Below, in pieces: positions 9,916 through 18,393 of a stretch of DNA of 64,000 bases; position 1 is the stretch's first letter; each line of letters starts with the position of its first letter. The position numbers and the translations under genes were made by a program. The notes under the pieces are model-generated. The model was not told the DNA's origin. It made no database searches and worked only from the letters and a program-made list of their open reading frames with translations. The stretch comes from Bacteroidota bacterium (GTDB lineage: Bacteria; Bacteroidota; Bacteroidia; 2-12-FULL-35-15): NCBI GenBank assembly GCA_029237775.1, contig JAQZBR010000006.1, positions 124,001 through 188,000 of the forward strand, read 5' to 3'.

Positions 9916-10866
9916 ATGAAACAGTATTTAGTTGCAGGTATTGATATTGGCGGTACAAATACAGTCTTCGGACTTGTTAACGAATCAGGGAAGATCCTTT
10001 TAAAGGAAACCGTTTCAACCGAACATTTTCCCGTGCCCGAAGATCTGGTGATGGTGGTGAGTGAACGCATCAAAAAAGCTGTAAAGCAGTTCCCTGACCA
10101 TGAGCTTGCAGGTGTAGGTATCGGTGCACCGAATGGAAATTATTTTAAAGGAACAATTGAATTTGCGCCTAATCTTCGCTGGGAAGGTGTGATTCCGCTT
10201 GCCAAGCTTTTTTCTGACAGACTGAAAGTTAAGTCGGTTTTGACCAATGATGCTAATGCCGCAGCGATAGGTGAAATGATCTTTGGTGGTGCCAAAGATA
10301 TGAAGGATTTTATTTTCATAACGCTTGGAACCGGCCTTGGTAGCGGAATTGTGGCAAATGGCGAACTGATATACGGCCATGATAGTTTTGCCGGTGAGAT
10401 GGGACATGTGATCATGTTCCCGGATGGAAGACAGTGTGGCTGCGGAAGAAAAGGATGTCTTGAAACATACTGTTCTGCAACAGGGATCAAGAGAACATTC
10501 TCTGATCTCCAGATGAGTCATCATGTAAAAACAAACATAAAAGGTTTAGTGGCCGATGCTAAATACATCCATGAGAAAGCGCTGGCCGGTGACAAAGATG
10601 CTATTGAGGCATTTAATTATACAGGCGAAGTGCTAGGCTTGGCTTTGGCAAACAGTGTTGCATATACAAGCCCGCAAGCAATATTTTTATTTGGCGGTTT
10701 AGCTCTTGCCGGAGATCTTATCTTCAAGCCAACAAGGATAAGCTTTGAAAAGCATTTATTAAGTATCTATAAAAATAAGATCAAAATACTTCCTTCTCAG
10801 TTAAAAGAAAATGATGCCGCTCTTCTAGGCGCAGCTTCCCTTATTCTGAAAGAAATAAAAAAATGA
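9916..10866 (+). CDS. ROK-family sugar kinase (glucokinase / N-acetylhexosamine kinase type)
   Basis: A 316-residue ROK kinase. It shows the ATP phosphate motif AGIDIGGTNTVFGLV (residues 7-21), the catalytic Asp region LTNDANAAAIGE, the sugar-binding GEMGH segment, and the Cys-rich zinc motif CGCGRKGCLETYCSA. It would phosphorylate glucose, GlcNAc or mannose at C6 in the cytoplasm. It starts 15 bases after the transporter, so import and phosphorylation are coupled. Family members differ in substrate; GlcNAc or mannose is favoured by the downstream glycosidases. Confidence 0.9.
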   Translation: MKQYLVAGIDIGGTNTVFGLVNESGKILLKETVSTEHFPVPEDLVMVVSERIKKAVKQFPDHELAGVGIGAPNGNYFKGTIEFAPNLRWEGVIPLAKLFSDRLKVKSVLTNDANAAAIGEMIFGGAKDMKDFIFITLGTGLGSGIVANGELIYGHDSFAGEMGHVIMFPDGRQCGCGRKGCLETYCSATGIKRTFSDLQMSHHVKTNIKGLVADAKYIHEKALAGDKDAIEAFNYTGEVLGLALANSVAYTSPQAIFLFGGLALAGDLIFKPTRISFEKHLLSIYKNKIKILPSQLKENDAALLGAASLILKEIKK

Positions 10867-10931
10867 TCCTAGGCAGGAACCTGGCTGTGTGAAGTTCTCT
10901 CGTTTGTTCTGTTTAAAATCATCTGCATTAA

Positions 10932-12572
10932 ATGAAATCATTTCTTATAACAGCATTTATATTATTATCGGGTTTTCTTTTTTCGCAGACAGAAAAAACT
11001 CAATTGCCACTGATTCCTCAGCCTAATTATGTCGCCATTGCACAAGGCTCTTTCACCCTTTCTGATTCAACAGTAATCGTTGCTGGAGAGGATCAGTTCG
11101 AGGCGAATTATCTTAAGAGTTATTTAAAAGAAAATTACGGACTGGAACTTAGGATAGATTCACATTATCCTCCGTTCAAAAATTTTATTTCTCTGCTGAC
11201 ACTCATTTCAAATGATGGCGGCAATTCGAATAAAGAATTCTATGATCTGAAAATCACAACAAAGGGCATCGCTATAAAAGCAAATGCCAATGAAGGTTTT
11301 TTTTATGCATTACAAACCTTGTTTCAATTAATGCCGCTTGATACTTCCGTAAGAAGAACGGTTCCGTGTTTACAGATCTATGATTCGCCACGCTATTTAT
11401 GGCGGGGAATGCACCTTGACTGCAGCCGGCATTTTTTCAGTAAGGATGAAGTGAAAAAATACATCGATTACATTGCGATGTACAAAATGAATACATTTCA
11501 CTGGCATCTTACAGATGATCAGGGCTGGAGAATTGAAATTAAAAAGTATCCGTTACTTACACAGATCTCATCACAGCGTAAGGAAACAGTGATTGGTAAG
11601 CCGGTCGACAAGAAAGGCCAGCCCCTCAAAGATGTTAAATATGACAATAAGCCTTATGGAGGATTCTATACCCAGGATGAAATAAAAGAAGTGGTAGCAT
11701 ATGCATCCGAGCGACATATTACTGTTGTTCCGGAAATAGAAATGCCGGGACACTCGCTCGCTGCACTCGCTGCATATCCGCAACTCTCTTGTATTGGCGG
11801 CCCTTTTGAACCTCGAACAACCTGGGGTGTCTCAGATGAATTATTTTGTGCCGGAAATGACAGTTCATTTTATTTTCTGCAAGATATTATTTCGGAAGTT
11901 ATTGATCTCTTCCCCGGAAAGTATATTCACATTGGCGGTGATGAGTGTCCGAAAGTAAGATGGCAAAAATGTCCTAAATGTCAGAACAGAATTAAAGAAG
12001 AGCATCTAAAGGATGAGCATCAGCTTCAGAGTTATTTTATAACACGCATGGAGAAGTTTATCAATGATAAAGGAAGACAAATAATTGGATGGGATGAAAT
12101 CCTGGAAGGTGGTCTGGCTCCTAACGCAACAGTGATGAGCTGGAGGGGAATCAAAGGGGGCATTGAGGCTGCAAAGCAAAATCATACAGTGGTAATGTCT
12201 CCCGGAAAGCCATGTTATTTTGATCATTATCAGGTAAAGGATCGAACGAATGAACCCCTGGCAATAGGTGGCTTTAATCCGATTGATTCAGTTTATAATT
12301 ATGACCCTACACCGGTAACTTTATCCGAGGATCAGAAAAAATATATTCTTGGTGCACAGGGTAATGTCTGGACAGAATATATTTTAGATTTTAAGCAAGT
12401 TGAATACATGGCGATTCCGAGAATGCCGGCTTTAGCTGAAGCGTTGTGGACTAAGCCGGAGAATAAGAATTACCGAAACTTTATTGAACGTTTAAAGACT
12501 CATTCCAGGGTCCTTGATAAGAAGCATACCAACTATGCTAAGCATTTTAAACTGAATACTACTTCTAAATGA
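10932..12572 (+). CDS. Beta-N-acetylhexosaminidase (GH20)
   Basis: A 546-residue secreted glycosidase with a signal peptide (about residues 1-18, ending LFSQ). An N-terminal GH20b-type domain is followed by the GH20 barrel beginning near YLWRGMHLDCSRHFF. The catalytic pair is D337-E338 in HIGGDECPKVRW, and the HWHLTDDQGWRIEIK motif is complete. It releases terminal GlcNAc or GalNAc from glycans in the periplasm or outside the cell. The end overlaps the GH92 start by four bases (ATGA), so the two enzymes are co-translated. Confidence 0.95.
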   Translation: MKSFLITAFILLSGFLFSQTEKTQLPLIPQPNYVAIAQGSFTLSDSTVIVAGEDQFEANYLKSYLKENYGLELRIDSHYPPFKNFISLLTLISNDGGNSNKEFYDLKITTKGIAIKANANEGFFYALQTLFQLMPLDTSVRRTVPCLQIYDSPRYLWRGMHLDCSRHFFSKDEVKKYIDYIAMYKMNTFHWHLTDDQGWRIEIKKYPLLTQISSQRKETVIGKPVDKKGQPLKDVKYDNKPYGGFYTQDEIKEVVAYASERHITVVPEIEMPGHSLAALAAYPQLSCIGGPFEPRTTWGVSDELFCAGNDSSFYFLQDIISEVIDLFPGKYIHIGGDECPKVRWQKCPKCQNRIKEEHLKDEHQLQSYFITRMEKFINDKGRQIIGWDEILEGGLAPNATVMSWRGIKGGIEAAKQNHTVVMSPGKPCYFDHYQVKDRTNEPLAIGGFNPIDSVYNYDPTPVTLSEDQKKYILGAQGNVWTEYILDFKQVEYMAIPRMPALAEALWTKPENKNYRNFIERLKTHSRVLDKKHTNYAKHFKLNTTSK

Positions 12573-15529
12573 TAATGAACCCGAAATCATATTTTAGTAA
12601 AGCATCCTTTATAATGGGGATGCTTCTTTTTTTCATTTCTTATAATTTATGCGCGCAAAATAATTATGCGCAGCATGTCGATCCGATGATAGGCACTGGC
12701 GGTCACGGACATACATTTCCCGGAGCGACAGTTCCGTTTGGTATGGTTCAATTATCTCCCGACACAAGAATAGATGGAAGCTGGGACGGCTGCAGTGGAT
12801 ATCATTACAGCGATTCTGTCATATTTGGTTTTTCACATACACATTTGAGTGGAACAGGTTGTAGTGATTACGGAGATATAGTGATCATGCCATTTACCGG
12901 AAAACCGTCAATTGAAATTGACGATTTCAAATCGAAATTCTCTCATAAAGATGAGAAGGCAACGGCAGGTTACTATTCTGTCACACTTGCAAATAAAATA
13001 AACATTCAACTTACAAGTACTGTAAGAGTTGGGTTTCACAAATATAAATTTCCTTTGTCATCAACCGGAAACATTGCCATAGATCTTTCTCTCCGTGATA
13101 AAACATTGGATTCCTCGCTAGACAGTATTAGCCCAACGCGCATCGAAGGGATGAGAGTAAGTGAAGGATGGGCTAAAGAGCAACACGTTTATTTTGTGAT
13201 CGAATTTTCAGTTCCCTTTAAAATTGCAATCTCAGATAATCCGGTAGGGCTTTCAGCTAATGGAGAAGGCGGCTTAGGGCGGCTACCTATCGGGAATAAA
13301 ATGTGCCTTCAGTTTGATACGAAGAAGAATTCTGAGATAATGGTTAAAGTCGGAATTTCACCGGTGAGTATTGAAGGCGCAAGGAAAAATCTGGAGGCAG
13401 AGTTGAAGGGATGGAATTTTGAAAAGACAAAAAAGGATGCTGAATCAGCGTGGAATAAAGAGTTAAACAAGATTGAAGTGAAGGGAACTGATAAGGAAAA
13501 GCAGGTGATTTTTTATACGGCTTTATATCATACTATGATTCAACCCAACGTAAACATGGATGTCGATGGAATGTACCGGGGGCGAGACAATCGGATCCAT
13601 AAAGCAGAGGGCTTTACAAATTATTCTGTCTTTTCACTTTGGGACACTTTTCGTGCAGCACATCCTCTTTACACACTTATTGATACAAAACGCACTGCCG
13701 ACTTTATCAATACATTTCTTGTGCAATATGAGCAGGGGGGCAGACTACCGGTATGGGAGCTCGCAGGAAATGAAACTGATTGTATGATTGGATACCATTC
13801 CGTGAGTGTCATCGCTGATGCAATGGTCAAGGGAGTTCAGGGATTTGACTATGAAAAAGCATTCACCGCGAGCAAGCATAGCGCTATGCTCGACCATCTA
13901 GGATTAAGCGCCTATAAATCAAATGGCTTCATCAGCGTTGATGATGAGCATGAGAGCGTTTCCAAAACTCTTGAATATGCTTATGATGACTGGTGCATAG
14001 CTCAAATGGCCAAAGTTCTTAATAAAAAAGATGAATATGATTATTTCATTAAGCGTTCGCAGTCATGGAAGAATCTTTTCGATACGTCCACAGGTTTCAT
14101 GCGTCCGAAAAAGAATGCAGGATGGCTGCAGCCTTTTGATCCACGAGAAGTTAATAATCATTTTACTGAAGGGAACTCATGGCAATATTCATTCTTTGTT
14201 CCACAGGATATAAGCGGTTTGATAGCTATGATGGGAGGTAAGGCAAAGTTTGAACAGAAGCTTGATGAATTATATTCTGCGCCAACTAAAACTACCGGAA
14301 GGGAACAGGTAGATATTACAGGACTAATAGGACAATATGCACATGGTAATGAACCAAGCCATCACATGGCATATCTATACACTTATGTGGATAAGCCATA
14401 CAAAACGCAATCACATGTTCACCGAATCATGGAAGAATTTTATAAATCATCCCCGGATGGATTGATTGGAAATGAAGATTGTGGTCAGATGAGTGCATGG
14501 TATGTTTTGAATGCTATTGGTCTGTATTCTGTTATTCCGGGAGGTGGCAAATTCGAATTGGGCGCACCGGTTTTTAATGAGGTGAAGGTCCATTTGAATA
14601 ATGGAAAAACATATGAGATCCTTGCTTCAGATCTATCCGAAAAAAATTATTATGTACAGAACTATTTCATAAATGGAAAACCATATCGGAGAACATTTAT
14701 AGAATATGATTCAATAAGTAAGGGAGGTAGGTTTGCCTTCCAGATGTCTGCCGTGCCTTCGACCTACGTTTTCGAAAATACTGTTTCAATTCCTGTCCCT
14801 TCGAAAAACCTTTTAATGCCTGTACCATTAATATATGCGAGTTCCCGGGTTTTTGAAGAAAGCCTTTCAATAACAATTGTTTCCGGTAGTAAAAGAGATA
14901 AGATCTTTTATTCATGTCAGGATCCTAAAAAAGCTGAAACAGTCTTCACGCCCTATTTAAAACCTTTTACGATAGAGAGCACTCAGAAAATTTTTGCGTT
15001 CACAGAAGCACAACAAATGAAAAGCGATACTGTTGCTGCAACATTTTATAAACGTCCAAATCAATGGTCCATTCTTATAAACTCTAAATATAATTCCCAA
15101 TACACTGCCGGTGGTGATAAAGGTATTATAGATGGATTAAAGGGGTCAGTAAACTGGAGAAAGGGAGACTGGCAAGGTTATCAGGGACAGAATTTTTCTG
15201 CTGTTGTAGATCTTCTTCATTCACAGAAAATCGAGTATGTCTCTTCAAACTATTTGCAGGACACAAGGGCTTGGATAATTTATCCGACCAAGGTTAAATA
15301 TTCATTCTCAAATGACGGGATCTATTTCAATAATGAATATGAGGTGCTGAACAATATCGATGCAGCGAATTATGATGTGCAAACAAAAGAGTTCTCTAAG
15401 GCGTTGCCAGCGGCAGTTAAGGCCAGGTATGTAAAGGTTGAAGCGGCCAATTTCGGAACGTTGCCCAACTGGCATGCTGGGGCAGGTGATGAAGCGTTTA
15501 TCTTCGTTGATGAAATAGATATCAGGTAA
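12569..15529 (+). CDS. GH92 alpha-mannosidase with C-terminal discoidin-like domain
   Basis: A 986-residue secreted enzyme with a signal peptide (to about residue 29, NLCAQ). The GH92 N-terminal signature PMIGTGGHGHTFPGATVPFG is followed by the catalytic region with GNEPSHHMAYLYTYV and GNEDCGQMSAWYVLNAIGLY. GH92 enzymes are calcium-dependent exo-alpha-mannosidases. The last 150 residues (from about 830) resemble an F5/8-type carbohydrate-binding module. ATG codons at 12569 and 12575 are both possible starts. Pairing with GH20 suggests trimming of N-glycan or mannan side chains. Confidence 0.93.
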   Translation: MIMNPKSYFSKASFIMGMLLFFISYNLCAQNNYAQHVDPMIGTGGHGHTFPGATVPFGMVQLSPDTRIDGSWDGCSGYHYSDSVIFGFSHTHLSGTGCSDYGDIVIMPFTGKPSIEIDDFKSKFSHKDEKATAGYYSVTLANKINIQLTSTVRVGFHKYKFPLSSTGNIAIDLSLRDKTLDSSLDSISPTRIEGMRVSEGWAKEQHVYFVIEFSVPFKIAISDNPVGLSANGEGGLGRLPIGNKMCLQFDTKKNSEIMVKVGISPVSIEGARKNLEAELKGWNFEKTKKDAESAWNKELNKIEVKGTDKEKQVIFYTALYHTMIQPNVNMDVDGMYRGRDNRIHKAEGFTNYSVFSLWDTFRAAHPLYTLIDTKRTADFINTFLVQYEQGGRLPVWELAGNETDCMIGYHSVSVIADAMVKGVQGFDYEKAFTASKHSAMLDHLGLSAYKSNGFISVDDEHESVSKTLEYAYDDWCIAQMAKVLNKKDEYDYFIKRSQSWKNLFDTSTGFMRPKKNAGWLQPFDPREVNNHFTEGNSWQYSFFVPQDISGLIAMMGGKAKFEQKLDELYSAPTKTTGREQVDITGLIGQYAHGNEPSHHMAYLYTYVDKPYKTQSHVHRIMEEFYKSSPDGLIGNEDCGQMSAWYVLNAIGLYSVIPGGGKFELGAPVFNEVKVHLNNGKTYEILASDLSEKNYYVQNYFINGKPYRRTFIEYDSISKGGRFAFQMSAVPSTYVFENTVSIPVPSKNLLMPVPLIYASSRVFEESLSITIVSGSKRDKIFYSCQDPKKAETVFTPYLKPFTIESTQKIFAFTEAQQMKSDTVAATFYKRPNQWSILINSKYNSQYTAGGDKGIIDGLKGSVNWRKGDWQGYQGQNFSAVVDLLHSQKIEYVSSNYLQDTRAWIIYPTKVKYSFSNDGIYFNNEYEVLNNIDAANYDVQTKEFSKALPAAVKARYVKVEAANFGTLPNWHAGAGDEAFIFVDEIDIR

Positions 15530-16702
15530 TTATGAATTTCTTGGATCACCGGGATAATCGATCAGTTTTAATTTTCGCAAGATCCGCTTCTCAGTTCTTA
15601 AATATTTAAACCTGTAGCCAACGAAGGCTAAAGCCTTGCCGGTACTGTAATTAAATGTTTGATGGGTCCCATTGAAATTGTAGAAATAATCATACACTCC
15701 GAGGGCGCCAATAAAAAAAGTTCCTGTATCATAACCAAACCCTAATCTGAAATTCACTTTCCCAGCTGGTTGATATGCATTCCTGTAATTTTTTTTATTT
15801 TCTCTGTCATAGGTAGTCTGCTCCAAACCGACTCCCGGGACTATCGAGGTTGTTAAATAAGCTTTATGACGAACGAAAGTATATATGTATCCACCCGTTA
15901 TTCCGAACGACTGTGTACTGCCTTCAATAATATTTGAAAGGCTGTCGAAATTAGGTTTTAATTCCTGTGAAACAAGACTTGAATCCGCCCGTACACCAAA
16001 AAGGCTGTAATATGCACCTGCGAGAACCGAACCAGCACTCTTTAGTTGGCTTTCAGTAAAGGCAAATGAGTTCCTGTACGAAAATTTTTTGCTGTTAAAA
16101 ATATAATAAGTGCTTGTCGCAAACAGGGTTGCCTTCACATCCGGCCTTACGATAAAGAGCTTCGAGTCATCTTTTGTAAAATCCCTGGTATTGGCGATAT
16201 AAAATCCTCTGTAATTCTGATAGCTGATATCCGAAGTGGTGCGTTTGCCGTATAGGTTAAGTTGAAAATCGTTGTGCCTCGTTACTCCCCGTTGATTATT
16301 ATCCGTATTGAAGAATACGATCCCTGTATTTGTAATAAAAGTTGCCCATCTTGAGCTAATGCCGAATCCAACATCGTATCTGTAATTCGGGGTGAACTGC
16401 AAACGATTGCCGGTGCCCGGACTTAAGAGATTGAAATGCATTAAACGGGCCGACACTGGAACTATAACTGTTAGCCTTTTAGAGTAAGACTTAATATAGG
16501 TAGAATCGTATGCAATCTTTCTTTCTTTTATAATTTCAAACACAACACTCCGATGAATCCACATCCATTTTTCATATAGCGTTTTGTGTGGTATATCAAA
16601 AATTGTCGGCTTTTTATCTTTTACGGGCTGGCCGCTTATTTGTCCGCTAATAAAAAAGCAAAGAATAAAAATTGATAATTTGACTGGGATAAGTTTGTTC
16701 AT
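15530..16702 (-). CDS. DUF4421 family outer-membrane protein
   Basis: A 390-residue protein with a signal peptide (about residues 1-24). The segment YDSTYIKSYSKRLTVIVPVS and the following beta-rich body with many aromatic residues match DUF4421, a Bacteroidota family predicted to form an outer-membrane barrel. The molecular function is unknown. Its 3' end abuts the end of the convergent GH92 gene with no gap, and its start is divergent from the UbiA-like gene 41 bases away. I assign the family from memory of its pattern, not from a search. Confidence 0.6.
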   Translation of the reverse strand: MNKLIPVKLSIFILCFFISGQISGQPVKDKKPTIFDIPHKTLYEKWMWIHRSVVFEIIKERKIAYDSTYIKSYSKRLTVIVPVSARLMHFNLLSPGTGNRLQFTPNYRYDVGFGISSRWATFITNTGIVFFNTDNNQRGVTRHNDFQLNLYGKRTTSDISYQNYRGFYIANTRDFTKDDSKLFIVRPDVKATLFATSTYYIFNSKKFSYRNSFAFTESQLKSAGSVLAGAYYSLFGVRADSSLVSQELKPNFDSLSNIIEGSTQSFGITGGYIYTFVRHKAYLTTSIVPGVGLEQTTYDRENKKNYRNAYQPAGKVNFRLGFGYDTGTFFIGALGVYDYFYNFNGTHQTFNYSTGKALAFVGYRFKYLRTEKRILRKLKLIDYPGDPRNS

Positions 16703-16743
16703 AAAGGCAACTACAGGTAATTTTACTCAAGCTTTAAAAAAAC

Positions 16744-17610
16744 ATGCTCAGTCTTTTCAGGAAACTCAGTGATTTTTTAATTTACAGTAATCTGTATATT
16801 GCACTTGCGGCTGTTTTAATGACTGTGCAGTCTCAGATTCAGCTGGGAATAATCCCATCCTGGCATCCATATCTTTTCCTTATCCTCTTCGCGACTTTAT
16901 TTGAATACAATCTTCATAAATTTGTGGCCGTTTTTTTCTACAAACATTCTCTCGATCCCAATAAATTCGGTTGGATCACAAGAAACCTTAAACTCTTTTA
17001 TCTGATTTTTGTGATTTCTGTTATAGGCTTTATTCTCGCAGCAATATTTGCTCAGTTCAAAGTTCTCTTGGTGTTATTTCCCCTGGGCCTGATTACATTT
17101 TTGTATTCCTTTCCTGTTTATAAAAGAGGAATAAAAATATTTCGCTTAAGAGAAGTGCCTTTGGCTAAAATCTTCATTATCTCTTTAGTGTGGTCCGTAA
17201 CGTGTGTCTTGCTTCCTTTAGTTCAGTCAGGACGTGAAATAGAATACGAAATACTGTTTCTTCTGATATCAGAACGCTTTCTATTTATTTTTGCTATTAC
17301 TATCCCTTTTGATATCCGTGATATGAAAGGAGATTCAAAAGCAGGACTAAAAACTCTTCCACTTATTTTCGGAGAAAAAAGAGCAACCACTCTCGCTAAC
17401 GTCTCTATTGCGGCTTTTATGTTGATTACAATAATTCATTATACGGGCAGCACCGAATTTATGATCGCTCTTATTTTTTCCGGGCTTTCAACTTTATTCT
17501 TCATTAATAATACCAGACTTAAGTCCCATAGATTATATTATTATGGGATTCTTGATGGTACTATCATTCTTCAGGGACTCCTTGTTATTTTCTGCTATTA
17601 TTTTTTCTAA
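16744..17610 (+). CDS. UbiA-like prenyltransferase family membrane protein
   Basis: A 288-residue integral membrane protein with about eight hydrophobic helices. The second Asp-rich motif of the UbiA superfamily is clear: D190, D193 and D197 in FDIRDMKGDSKAGLKTLP. The first motif (usually NDxxDxxxD after helix 2) is not visible; the corresponding stretch reads EYNLHKF. UbiA enzymes transfer prenyl chains to aromatic or sugar acceptors and need both motifs to bind Mg-diphosphate, so activity is uncertain. No quinone or carotenoid genes are adjacent. Confidence 0.65.
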   Translation: MLSLFRKLSDFLIYSNLYIALAAVLMTVQSQIQLGIIPSWHPYLFLILFATLFEYNLHKFVAVFFYKHSLDPNKFGWITRNLKLFYLIFVISVIGFILAAIFAQFKVLLVLFPLGLITFLYSFPVYKRGIKIFRLREVPLAKIFIISLVWSVTCVLLPLVQSGREIEYEILFLLISERFLFIFAITIPFDIRDMKGDSKAGLKTLPLIFGEKRATTLANVSIAAFMLITIIHYTGSTEFMIALIFSGLSTLFFINNTRLKSHRLYYYGILDGTIILQGLLVIFCYYFF

Positions 17611-17647
17611 GAAACAAGCTATTATTCAATTGAATTGAGTGATCGTA

Positions 17648-17662
17648 TGGCATATTTTTTTT
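17648..17662 (+). promoter_or_regulatory. GGCAT-type shared promoter-like motif, site 1
   Basis: The sequence TGGCAT followed by a long T-run lies with its first G 46 bases before the ATG of the DUF4142 gene. It is one of 16 similar sites before stress and envelope genes in this window, and the only one upstream of 28 kb. Function is inferred from recurrence and spacing. Confidence 0.5.
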
Positions 17663-17694
17663 AAAATTTTGGTAAATCAATTAATAAAAAAAAT

Positions 17695-18261
17695 ATGAAA
17701 AAAATAATTATTTACTTACTTCTTCCGGTTTACGCAGCTTCTTTAACGTCCTGTATGGCAAGTAAAACCGACAGCAAGCGCGTGGCAATGGAAGAAAATA
17801 AAAGCAAACTTTCAAAGGAAATTTGCAAGGACAGCAAATTTGCAGTTTGTGCTGCAGATGCAGGTATGTTGGAAGTTAAATTAAGCGAGCTCGCACAGAC
17901 TAACGCTTCTTCTGCCGCAGTTAAACAATTCGCTAATACAATGATCACCGATCACGGGAAGTTAAATCAGGAATTAAAGGCTCTTGCTGCAGAAAAGAAG
18001 ATCAGTCTTCCTTCTAAGCTCAGCGATAAGAGCCAAAAAACATACGATTGGTTTGAAAAGAAAAAAGGCGAAGATTTCGATAAAGCGTATGCTAAGTGCA
18101 TAACAAGGGCACATAAAATGAAGGTTTGCGAATTTGAGAAAGAAGCTAAAAAAGGGAAGGATGCTGAGATGAAGAAATGGGCTGCTGAGAAAGTACCTGT
18201 CCTGAAGGGCCACTATGAAATGGCAAAGAACACATGCAAAGAAGTAAAAGGGAAAAAATAA
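17695..18261 (+). CDS. DUF4142 lipoprotein, cysteine-containing
   Basis: A 188-residue protein with a lipoprotein signal; the lipobox is LTSC with Cys20. The mature part is a four-helix DUF4142 domain (ferritin-like pattern: AADAGMLEVKLSELAQ, FANTMITDHGKLNQEL). Five further Cys residues occur (in ICKDSKFAVC, KCITRAHKMKVC and NTCKEV), more than expected for this family. The role of DUF4142 is not established; members are often stress-associated. A GGCAT-type site lies upstream and a strong terminator downstream, so it is monocistronic. A second DUF4142 protein is at 32271-32918. Confidence 0.85.
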   Translation: MKKIIIYLLLPVYAASLTSCMASKTDSKRVAMEENKSKLSKEICKDSKFAVCAADAGMLEVKLSELAQTNASSAAVKQFANTMITDHGKLNQELKALAAEKKISLPSKLSDKSQKTYDWFEKKKGEDFDKAYAKCITRAHKMKVCEFEKEAKKGKDAEMKKWAAEKVPVLKGHYEMAKNTCKEVKGKK

Positions 18262-18280
18262 GTTGAGCCTTAGAAATGGG

Positions 18281-18318
18281 AAAGGATATCTGTAATTACG
18301 GATATCCTTTTTTTTTTG
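18281..18318 (+). terminator. Rho-independent terminator after the DUF4142 gene
   Basis: AAAGGATATC pairs with GATATCCTTT around a partly paired TGTAATTACG loop, followed by a run of T residues. Confidence 0.9.
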
Positions 18319-18393
18319 GAAAATTTTATCCTGGTTTATGGAATTGGGAAAATGCGGGCATCTCTGCTGTGAATTATTTCAAACCATAAAGCC

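Noticed and set aside
18356-18370. GGCATCTCTGCTGTG before the macroglobulin gene as another GGCAT-type site
   Set aside because: The distance (37 bases) is near the range, but the T-rich half is absent; left out of the set.
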